From an uncultured Eubacteriales bacterium (GTDB lineage: Bacteria > Bacillota > Clostridia > Monoglobales > Monoglobaceae), in NCBI GenBank assembly GCA_905198865.1, contig CAJKEB010000082.1, positions 1-5,403 on the forward strand: 5,403 bases of DNA, in the 5' to 3' direction. Shown in pieces: positions 1 through 5,382 of this stretch (its first letter is position 1; each line of letters starts with the position of its first letter). The notes below the pieces were generated by a model, which was not told the DNA's origin, searched no databases, and worked only from the letters and a program-made list of their open reading frames with translations. A program made the position numbers and the translations under genes.

Positions 1-282
1 CGAGATCTGGGCAGTATTGTCCGTACAGTTATCCGCGATGACGTATATATCGAGCAGCTCTGACGGATAGTTCTGCTCCTTTAATGTGCGGATAAGGTTT
101 GCGATGACCGCCGACTCGTTTCGAGCCGCAACGACCGCCGCATAGCGATGCAGCTTCGCGTCCTCTCTGCCGCCCCTGCCTTTGCCGATGAGACCGACGA
201 ACAGGTAGACGATCTGATACGCATATGCTGCGGTGAAGAAAACAAACAGCGCAAACTGCATATTCTCCAAAAATCGTAACAT
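1..282 (-). CDS. Family 2 glycosyltransferase, N-terminal part (cut by window edge)
   Basis: Only the first 94 codons are present; the frame is open through base 1. Residues about 8-33 form a hydrophobic segment (FALFVFFTAAYAY, then IVYLFVGLIG), probably a membrane helix. A short basic loop (KGRGGR) follows, and then the first part of a GT-A fold: AAVVAARNES at 48-57, the helix IANLIRTLKEQNYP at 60-73, and YVIADNCTDNTA at 80-91. D84 and D88 match the start of the nucleotide-sugar/metal-binding region of GT2 enzymes of the CESA/EpsO-like type. The family transfers sugars from nucleotide donors in exopolysaccharide or surface-glycan synthesis; the actual substrate cannot be read here. The ATG at 282 is chosen because no in-frame start lies upstream and AAGGAG sits at 295-300, although its 12-nt spacing is long. 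The gene is divergent from the hydrolase gene at 718. The family call is firm, the role is not. Confidence 0.85.
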   Translation of the reverse strand, partial: MLRFLENMQFALFVFFTAAYAYQIVYLFVGLIGKGRGGREDAKLHRYAAVVAARNESAVIANLIRTLKEQNYPSELLDIYVIADNCTDNTAQIS

Positions 283-332
283 GGCAGGCCACGTCTCCTT
301 CTCTCTGAATATAAACCCTCTGGTTTTTCCCT

Positions 333-362
333 CGTATTATCATAGCACTATTGCCGTATTAT
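333..362. repeat. Direct repeat CGTATTAT, period 22 bp, over the promoter
   Basis: CGTATTAT occurs at 333-340 and again at 355-362. The copies lie 22 bp apart, about two helical turns, and overlap the -10 and -35 boxes of the leftward promoter. This spacing would suit a regulator binding one DNA face, but an 8-bp AT-rich repeat can also arise by chance. Confidence 0.35.
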
Positions 363-366
363 GCAA
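339..366 (-). promoter_or_regulatory. Probable sigma-A promoter of the glycosyltransferase gene
   Basis: On the minus strand, TTGCAT (366-361) and TATGAT (344-339) are separated by 16 bp, and a TG one base upstream of the hexamer (347-346) makes an extended -10. Transcription would start near 332, giving a leader of about 50 nt before the ATG at 282. Both boxes are close to consensus. The prediction is from sequence pattern only. Confidence 0.6.
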
Positions 367-581
367 CATATTTTTGTACGAATTAAACATTTTTCACTCT
401 TCGCACAAAAACTCCGCCAAAATACTGTTTATTTTTATCAGAGTTTTCATTCGCGTATTTCATTACATTGTTTACATTTTGCCTAACTTTTCTTTATTTT
501 CCCTGGAATCTTCCTGAATAATTGAAGTTTTCGTGCGCTGTGCATTTTGTTTGCATAAACCCGGTCATTTTCCTGCCGAAA

Positions 582-604
582 CGCACGGATTTCCGTCGCG
601 TGCG
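582..604. repeat. GC-rich inverted repeat upstream of the hydrolase promoter
   Basis: CGCACG at 582-587 pairs with CGTGCG at 599-604 across an 11-nt loop. An alternative smaller hairpin uses ACGG (585-588) and CCGT (593-596). It lies about 60-85 bp upstream of the rightward -10 box. There is no upstream plus-strand gene for it to terminate, so it could be an operator or incidental. Confidence 0.3.
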
Positions 605-662
605 CCGGGGCGGAAACACGCTTTTCCATTCCTCTCTTCCCCTCGCTTTTTTGTCTGCCCTG

Positions 663-671
663 TGCTATAAT
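663..671 (+). promoter_or_regulatory. Extended -10 promoter of the hydrolase gene
   Basis: TGCTATAAT is a perfect TGnTATAAT extended -10 (hexamer 666-671). The region 17-18 bp upstream (TCGCTT and the following T-run, 643-652) is a poor -35, as is tolerated by extended -10 promoters. Transcription would start near 678, leaving about a 40-nt leader before the ATG at 718. The 10 bases GTGCTATAAT match 9 of 10 with the divergent promoter (GTGCTATGAT). Confidence 0.7.
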
Positions 672-704
672 GTACCCAGAGAAGCATGCTATACAGATAA
701 ATAT

Positions 705-711
705 AAAGGAG
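705..711 (+). promoter_or_regulatory. Ribosome binding site fixing the start at 718
   Basis: AAAGGAG lies 6 nt before the ATG at 718. The upstream in-frame ATG at 670 overlaps the TATAAT hexamer itself, so it lies upstream of the expected transcript start and cannot be used from this promoter. Confidence 0.85.
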
Positions 712-717
712 AACAAT

Positions 718-2607
718 ATGCTCAAGCGACGTATACTTTCGGTTTTACTTGTGCTCGCCATGCTCGTGCCGTTTGCCGGCGCGGCGCAGACCGCACAGGA
801 CAATATGCGCGGCGTCTGGGTCGCAACGGTAGCTAACCTTGACTACCCGGCGAAGCCCACAACTGACGCATGGGAGCTGCGTGTTCAGCTTGACGAAGTC
901 CTTGACAACTGTCAGGACATGGGCTTTAACACAATATTCTTTCAGGTCAGACCTTCAGGCGACGCACTCTATAACTCATCAATCTATCCGTGGTCACGTT
1001 ATCTGACCGGAACTCAGGGCACGGCGCCGAGTGATGGCTTTGACCCGCTTGCCTATGCCGTAAGCGAAGCGCACAAGCGCGGTATGCAGCTTCATGCGTG
1101 GATTAACCCGTACCGTGTGACTAATTCGTCACAGGACAACGACCGCCTTGCTGCGAACAATCCGGCTGTTTTAAGACCCGATTTGGTTCTGACCGACAGC
1201 ACGGGCAAGATGTATTTAAACCCCGGCGAAGCGGATTCGATTGACATAATTCTGGACGGAATCCGTGAAATCGTGCAGAACTATGACGTTGACGGAATAC
1301 ACCTCGATGACTATTTCTATCCGAGCAGCGGATTTGACGATTCGGCGGCTTACTATAAGTACCAGGACAGCTACCCGGACAAGGCTGAATGGAGACGCAG
1401 TATGGTTACTACTCTTATAGCCTGTGCAAAAGACGCAGTCAAAGAGATTAACCCAAACTGCATGTTCGGCGTCAGTCCGAGCGGTATCTGGGCGAACAGC
1501 GATACTCCCGGCGGAAGCAATACCAACGGAAGCAGCTCGTATCACAGTCTCTATGCCGATACAAAGCTGTGGGTTGAGCGCGAATACTTAGATTACATAA
1601 TACCTCAGATTTACTGGCACAACGGTCATTCCGCAGCCGACTACAACACGCTTATCACATGGTGGGCAGGCGTATGCGCTCCTACAAATGTCAAGCTTTA
1701 CATAGGCGAAGCAGCATACAAAGCAGCTTCAGGCTCGGAGGCTGCCTGGAAGGGGCAAAACGGACTGAACGAGCTGTCAACACAGGTAGCAATGTGCCGT
1801 CAAAGTCCGTATATAGGCGGTTACAGTATGTTTGAATACTCATCGTTTATGGGAAACTCATCACTTTATAACCTTATCAAAGAGCTGCAAGCTACACCTG
1901 CCGATCCGCCCACATTGGGGCTCGGCACGGTAACACAGCCGGACGAGCCTGTGACTGTTGAGCCTTCTGTACCCGATCCGACCGAAGCTCCGGCAGTCAT
2001 GCCCGACCCGACCAAAGCGCCCGCTGCAAGCACGGGCAAAGCAGATAAGTTCACCGATATGGGTGAGTATCAATGGGCTATGCCTTATATCAGAGAGCTG
2101 GTTGACGCCGGCATAGTAAACGGTATGAGCGAAACGCAGTTCGGTCCTGACATCGATGTAAGCCGAGCGGACGCAACGGTTCTGCTGTATCGCATACTCA
2201 AGCAGGGCGACGTAACCTTTACCGAAAACTTTGCGGACGTATATACCAACAAGTATTACTATGACGAAATCGGACAAGCCAAAGCAAGCGGTGTTGCCTG
2301 GGGAATAGGCAACAACCTGTTTGACCCGGACGGCAAAATGCTGCGTCAGGACATGGCGACTCTGGCTTACAGAGTTCTCAAGGAACGCCAGATTCTGACG
2401 GCAATTCCCAACACCGCCAAGGCGCTTAACAACTATTCGGATTGGAGCAGCATTGACTTCTATGCCAGGGATGCAGTGGCTGCATGTGTGGAAAACAATC
2501 TGATGAGCGGCTACGGCGACGGCACAATCAGACCTAAGGGCTACGCAACCCGTGTTGAAGTTGCACTGTTTATGCAGAGAATAAAAGCTCTTATAGACGC
2601 ACAGTAA
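718..2607 (+). CDS. Secreted GHL10-family glycosidase with three SLH domains
   Basis: This 629-residue protein starts with a signal peptide (basic LKRR, hydrophobic core 6-19, cleavage likely after an Ala at 22-26). Residues about 30-390 are a GHL10 (DUF187, PF02638) TIM-barrel domain. Its hallmarks are GVWVATVANLDYP (32-44), FFQVRPSGDALY (74-85), AWINPYR (127-133), DGIHLDDYFYP (192-202), GVSPSGIW (251-258) and IIPQIYW (294-300). The acidic pair D197/D198 is a likely active-site element. Relatives include YngK and E. coli DigH (YddW), which cleaves peptidoglycan glycan strands lacking stem peptides; that activity here is inferred. A Pro-rich linker (391-442) leads to three SLH repeats (443-494, 503-556, 571-625) with TRAE-like motifs SRAD, LRQD and TRVE. 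SLH domains typically bind secondary wall polymers, so the enzyme should be secreted and held on the wall. The gene is monocistronic, between its own promoter and a terminator starting 2 bp after the stop. Confidence 0.93.
   Translation: MLKRRILSVLLVLAMLVPFAGAAQTAQDNMRGVWVATVANLDYPAKPTTDAWELRVQLDEVLDNCQDMGFNTIFFQVRPSGDALYNSSIYPWSRYLTGTQGTAPSDGFDPLAYAVSEAHKRGMQLHAWINPYRVTNSSQDNDRLAANNPAVLRPDLVLTDSTGKMYLNPGEADSIDIILDGIREIVQNYDVDGIHLDDYFYPSSGFDDSAAYYKYQDSYPDKAEWRRSMVTTLIACAKDAVKEINPNCMFGVSPSGIWANSDTPGGSNTNGSSSYHSLYADTKLWVEREYLDYIIPQIYWHNGHSAADYNTLITWWAGVCAPTNVKLYIGEAAYKAASGSEAAWKGQNGLNELSTQVAMCRQSPYIGGYSMFEYSSFMGNSSLYNLIKELQATPADPPTLGLGTVTQPDEPVTVEPSVPDPTEAPAVMPDPTKAPAASTGKADKFTDMGEYQWAMPYIRELVDAGIVNGMSETQFGPDIDVSRADATVLLYRILKQGDVTFTENFADVYTNKYYYDEIGQAKASGVAWGIGNNLFDPDGKMLRQDMATLAYRVLKERQILTAIPNTAKALNNYSDWSSIDFYARDAVAACVENNLMSGYGDGTIRPKGYATRVEVALFMQRIKALIDAQ
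1972..2031 (+). repeat. Tandem 30-bp repeat in the Pro-rich linker
   Basis: Two adjacent 30-bp units encode PDPTEAPAVM and PDPTKAPAAS (residues 419-438). The first eight residues differ only by E/K. They sit in the flexible spacer between the hydrolase domain and the SLH repeats, where linker length commonly varies by unit duplication. Confidence 0.7.
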
Positions 2608-2608
2608 A

Positions 2609-2650
2609 AAATAAGGGTTTTGGGGAACAATTTCCCCAAAACCCTTATTT
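2609..2650. terminator. Bidirectional intrinsic terminator between convergent genes
   Basis: A perfect 19-bp inverted repeat (arms 2609-2627 and 2632-2650) encloses the loop CAAT. The core pairs GGGTTTTGGGGAA with its complement, and the outer ends are AAATAA/TTATTT. Leftward transcripts end in a good U-tract (TTATTTTTT) and rightward ones in a weaker TTATTTAAATT. It serves the hydrolase gene (stop 2605-2607) and the radical-SAM operon. The stop codon of the DUF2344 gene (2645-2647) lies inside the right arm. Confidence 0.92.
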
Positions 2651-3337
2651 AAATTCTTCGATAATATCATCACTGCACTTGCAGTAAATCTTTTTACGGT
2701 GTATATCATACGACTTTACCGGATTATACGGCGCTAAGTAACTGCACAGAGCCTCGACCGCTATTTCAGGCTTCAGGTTGCTCTGTCCGCCTGCTGAAAG
2801 AACAATTTCAAACTCGGTCATATACCCGTCATCTGACTTTAAATCCGGAGCTTCAAGTATATTCCAGCCCTTCACAAAGTCCATCAGGTTGACCTGAACC
2901 TCGCCTTTCTTTTTGGTCTTTTTTGTTATAGCAACCTCGCCCGAATCAAAAAACTCACTCAGCTTTGCCGGGTCACATTTTTCATCGGTAAACAGTGTAA
3001 CAATGTACTTCGCTGAAACAATATCGTTTGCGCTTTTAACAATATCATACACCTCAAGCACCGAAATATCCGGCGGCATGTTCTTATCCAGCCTTTCATG
3101 GATTTCATCATGTCTTATTCCGTCCTCAAAGTCAATATCCACAAACTCGCACTCGCTTGTCACTCCGATTGAAAGCGGCAGTGAAAACGTAATTTTCTGG
3201 TGGGGATTGAACCCCTGTGAATACTTGACCGGAAGCCCGGCACGCATAATAGAGCGTGTGAAGCACCTGAGCAGGTCAAGGTGTGAAATGTACTTTGCCA
3301 TGCCGGTCTTTGAAAACTTGATTCTGTGTTTACTCAA
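2645..3337 (-). CDS. DUF2344 / TIGR03936 radical SAM-linked protein
   Basis: The 230-residue product matches the DUF2344 (PF10105, TIGR03936) family, found next to or fused to TIGR03960 radical SAM proteins; its biochemical role is unknown. The family signature is clear at the N-terminus: RIKFSKTGMAKYISHLDLLR (5-24), then GLPVKYSQGFNPHQKITFSLPL (34-55) and GVTSECEFVDI (58-68). The C-terminus is charged and carries a YCKC cysteine pair near the end. The TTG at 3337 is the best start: it immediately precedes the conserved RIKFSKTG block, has GGAGGT 7 nt upstream, and overlaps the upstream stop by 8 bp, indicating translational coupling. An in-frame ATG at 3415 would add an Ala-rich 26-residue stretch that is only the other frame of the partner's cysteine-rich tail. 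The length fits the family. The product presumably works with the radical SAM partner. Confidence 0.9.
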   Translation of the reverse strand: MSKHRIKFSKTGMAKYISHLDLLRCFTRSIMRAGLPVKYSQGFNPHQKITFSLPLSIGVTSECEFVDIDFEDGIRHDEIHERLDKNMPPDISVLEVYDIVKSANDIVSAKYIVTLFTDEKCDPAKLSEFFDSGEVAITKKTKKKGEVQVNLMDFVKGWNILEAPDLKSDDGYMTEFEIVLSAGGQSNLKPEIAVEALCSYLAPYNPVKSYDIHRKKIYCKCSDDIIEEFK

Positions 3338-5222
3338 AGCACACACCTCCCCCGAAGCTTGCCGCGCCGCAGCCGCTGCACTTTTCGCGGCATGACGGAG
3401 TCGTTGCTTCTTCATACGCCTTTTTGTGTTCCTTTATCAAAAACGATTTCGGCACGCCTATATCGGCATAATCCCAAGGAAGAATTTCATCATAGCCAAT
3501 TCGGCGCAGAGCATAAAACTCAGGGTCTATGCCGCAGACTCTGAACGCCTCAAGCCAGCGGTCGAAGTCAAAAAAGTCACTCCAGCCATCGAACTTGCAG
3601 CCCATTTTCTGCGCAGTTATAAGCACCTCGCCCAGCCGCCTGTCGCCTTTGGCAAACACCGCTTCAAGCAGGCTTATATCGCTGTTGTGCCAGTTATACA
3701 CTATCTTTTTTGACTTGATATTCTCTTTTAAGAATCGCGCCTTATCCTCCATCTCTGAAATCCTGTTCTGCGGCTCCCACTGAAACGGCGTGAACGGCTT
3801 CGGTACAAAAAACGATGTGCTTATCGTAATGCTTACGCTTCTTCCCTTTCTCTCCTCAGGCGGAATTGAAAAGAACGACTCGTCAATAACCTTTTTCCCA
3901 AGCTCCGCAATACCCAGAACATCATCGTACGTTTCTGTCGGCAGTCCAAGCATGAAATACAGCTTTATCCGGTTATATCCGCCTCTGAATGCAATGTTTG
4001 CCGTGCGTATAAGCTCTTCCTCACGCACGTTTTTATTAATAACATCACGGAGCCTTTGCGTACCCGCCTCGGGCGCAAAGGTCAGACCGCTCTTTTTCAC
4101 CTTCTGAACCTTTTCCATAAGCTCCATCGAGAAGTTGTCCACTCTCAGCGAAGGCAGAGACAGATTTATCTTCTTGTCAACAGTGATATCAAGCAGCTTG
4201 TCAATAAGCGGCTGGAGCTGTGTATAATCGCTTGTGCTGAGCGACGACAACGACATTTCCTCATAACCCGTACTTCGGATTGCACAATCCGCAACCCCTA
4301 CAAGGCGGTCAACGCTTCTCTCGCGAACCGGGCGGTATATATATCCCGCCTGGCAGAAGCGGCAGCCTCGGATACAACCGCGGAAAACCTCAAGCATAAT
4401 ACGGTCATGAACGGTTTCCATAAACGGCACAATCAGCTTTTCGGGGATATACGTATTGTCCAGATCCATGATTATGCGCTTTTTCACCTGCTTAGGAACA
4501 CCGGGGCGGTTCGGCTCAAAACGGCTGATTGTTCCGTCCTCGTTATATTCAACGTCATAAAACTTCGGAACATACACGCCGCCGAGCGCAACTATTTCCT
4601 CAAGGAAAGAGTCACGGTCTTTGCCGCTGCCGCGCCAGTTTTTATATACGTCCATAATCTCGTTGTTGACTTCCTCGCCCTCGCCGAGAATAAAAAAGTC
4701 AACCAAATCCGCAAGTGGTTCCGCATGGTATGCACACGGTCCGCCGCAGCACACAAACGGGTCCTGCAAACCTCTCTCCCTTGTGCGCAGCGGAATTCCT
4801 GCCAAATCAAGCATGTTGACCACGTTTGAATAGCTCATTTCATATTGCAGCGTAAAGCCCACAATATCAAAATTCCTGACCGGAACATAGCTCTCCATTG
4901 ACAGAAGTGGAATACCGCCCCTGCGCATCTCCTGTTCCATATCGTCCCACGGTGCAAACACACGCTCACAGACTGTGTCCTCACGCTCGTTCAGCATATG
5001 ATACAGGATTTTCATTCCAAGATGAGACATACCTACCTCATATACGTCAGGGAAGCAAAATGCAAAGCTCATCATTTCAGAATTTTCTGTATTTTCAGAA
5101 TCTTTCAGAATCGGCTCCCAATCCTTATGCACGCTCCCGAATTCGTTTCCTATATATCTCGCAGGCTTTTGTACACGCTTAAGACACCCCTCGTATGCAC
5201 GGCGGTAAGACTTGTTCTCCAC
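3330..5222 (-). CDS. TIGR03960-family radical SAM protein
   Basis: This 630-residue protein begins at a GTG with a strong ribosome binding site. Residues about 50-240 resemble a B12-binding-like Rossmann region (MSFAFCFPDVYEVGMSHLG at 51-69, DIVGFTLQYEMSYSN at 119-133, VCCGGPCAYHAEPLADLVD at 157-175, GEGEE at 180-184), but I see no DxHxxG cobalamin ligand motif. The radical SAM core runs about 265-500. Its 4Fe-4S motif is C283-x3-C287-x2-C290 in FRGCIRGCRFCQAG, followed by SLPSLRVD (355-362), GLTFAPEAGTQRLRD (379-393) and KLYFMLGLPTET (420-431), as in MiaB/B12-type radical SAM enzymes. The end carries a second cluster of cysteines, C611, C615, C618 and C628. The family is conserved, and its substrate is unknown. 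It is the first gene of an operon with the DUF2344 gene. Assignment to the family is firm; cobalamin binding is doubtful. Confidence 0.92.
   Translation of the reverse strand: MENKSYRRAYEGCLKRVQKPARYIGNEFGSVHKDWEPILKDSENTENSEMMSFAFCFPDVYEVGMSHLGMKILYHMLNEREDTVCERVFAPWDDMEQEMRRGGIPLLSMESYVPVRNFDIVGFTLQYEMSYSNVVNMLDLAGIPLRTRERGLQDPFVCCGGPCAYHAEPLADLVDFFILGEGEEVNNEIMDVYKNWRGSGKDRDSFLEEIVALGGVYVPKFYDVEYNEDGTISRFEPNRPGVPKQVKKRIIMDLDNTYIPEKLIVPFMETVHDRIMLEVFRGCIRGCRFCQAGYIYRPVRERSVDRLVGVADCAIRSTGYEEMSLSSLSTSDYTQLQPLIDKLLDITVDKKINLSLPSLRVDNFSMELMEKVQKVKKSGLTFAPEAGTQRLRDVINKNVREEELIRTANIAFRGGYNRIKLYFMLGLPTETYDDVLGIAELGKKVIDESFFSIPPEERKGRSVSITISTSFFVPKPFTPFQWEPQNRISEMEDKARFLKENIKSKKIVYNWHNSDISLLEAVFAKGDRRLGEVLITAQKMGCKFDGWSDFFDFDRWLEAFRVCGIDPEFYALRRIGYDEILPWDYADIGVPKSFLIKEHKKAYEEATTPSCREKCSGCGAASFGGGVCFE
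3345..3350 (-). promoter_or_regulatory. Ribosome binding site embedded in the radical SAM coding end
   Basis: GGAGGT on the minus strand lies 7 nt before the TTG at 3337. It is read as codons for Gly626-Gly-Val of the upstream protein's FGGGVCFE tail, so the same bases encode protein and set the downstream start. Confidence 0.8.
5075..5111. repeat. Three copies of TTTCAGAAT inside the radical SAM gene
   Basis: TTTCAGAAT occurs at 5075-5083, 5093-5101 and 5103-5111. On the coding strand it gives an acidic, low-complexity stretch around residues 37-51 (KDSENTENSEM), just before the first predicted beta-strand. It looks like a micro-duplicated surface loop. Confidence 0.55.
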
Positions 5223-5228
5223 AAAAGC

Positions 5229-5236
5229 ACCTCCTT
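5229..5236 (-). promoter_or_regulatory. Strong ribosome binding site selecting the GTG start
   Basis: AAGGAGGT on the minus strand is a full Shine-Dalgarno match, 6 nt from the GTG at 5222. This supports the non-ATG start for the radical SAM gene. Confidence 0.88.
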
Positions 5237-5267
5237 AAACTCTGATTGTTATACTTAGTCTCAAATA

Positions 5268-5322
5268 ATTATAACACAAGTTGAGGAGTTTTCATACTGT
5301 AAATTTTTATTTTTTAAAAATT
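5268..5322 (-). promoter_or_regulatory. Extended -10 promoter with UP-like tract for the radical SAM operon
   Basis: On the minus strand, TGTTATAAT (5276-5268) is a perfect extended -10, placing the transcript start near 5261 and leaving about a 38-nt leader. No good -35 hexamer is seen 16-18 bp upstream. The A/T-only tract 5301-5322, an AATTTTT/AAAAATT inverted repeat, falls at about -40 to -61, where a UP element contacting the RNA polymerase alpha subunit would lie. The UP role is inferred from position and composition. Confidence 0.6.
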
Positions 5323-5382
5323 GATTAGATAAACAGACAATAAAGACTAATATAAAATACCTGCTGGGTTAAATTATAGTTT

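Larger units (their letters stand above)
283..717. other. Divergent intergenic region, no gene
   Basis: This 435-bp stretch separates two divergent envelope genes. I see no convincing coding sequence, tRNA or recognisable riboswitch. The half near the glycosyltransferase (about 310-530) is AT-rich; the half near the hydrolase (about 530-660) is GC-richer. It holds a promoter facing left (339-366), one facing right (663-671), an 8-bp direct repeat over the left promoter, a pair of ATGTAA half-repeats (minus strand, about 463-479) and a GC-rich inverted repeat (582-604). Open frames crossing it are low-complexity and begin inside the glycosyltransferase gene or overlap the signal peptide of the hydrolase, so they are not called. 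Confidence 0.7.

Noticed and set aside
29..343. 104-codon minus-strand frame overlapping the glycosyltransferase
   Set aside because: The same-strand frame ending at base 1 gives a clear GT2 N-terminus; this one is an Arg/Cys-rich shifted reading.
408..447. AAAACTC/GAGTTTT inverted repeat in the divergent region
   Set aside because: Only 7 A/T-rich pairs across a 26-nt loop, so it is not a stable hairpin.
233..517. 94-codon plus-strand frame crossing the divergent region
   Set aside because: It begins inside the glycosyltransferase gene on the opposite strand, overlaps a good leftward promoter and has low-complexity composition from AT-rich DNA.
283..717. Riboswitch or leader RNA in the long intergenic region
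   Set aside because: Both predicted leaders are only about 40-50 nt, and no conserved riboswitch core was recognised in either strand.
483..803. 106-codon minus-strand frame over the hydrolase promoter
   Set aside because: It overlaps the promoter and signal-peptide region of the hydrolase and shows no recognisable domain.
1861..2709. 282-codon open frame on the minus strand opposite the hydrolase C-terminus
   Set aside because: It is antisense to the SLH-coding region, spans the terminator, has no plausible ribosome binding site and shows no recognisable domain. It is a by-product of codon bias in the real gene.
3338..3415. N-terminal extension of the DUF2344 protein from the ATG at 3415
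   Set aside because: The added 26 residues are Ala-rich, come from the other frame of the radical SAM tail, and lie upstream of a better TTG start with GGAGGT.
4056..4829. 257-codon open frame on the plus strand opposite the radical SAM gene
   Set aside because: It lies wholly antisense to conserved radical SAM coding sequence, and its product shows no family features.
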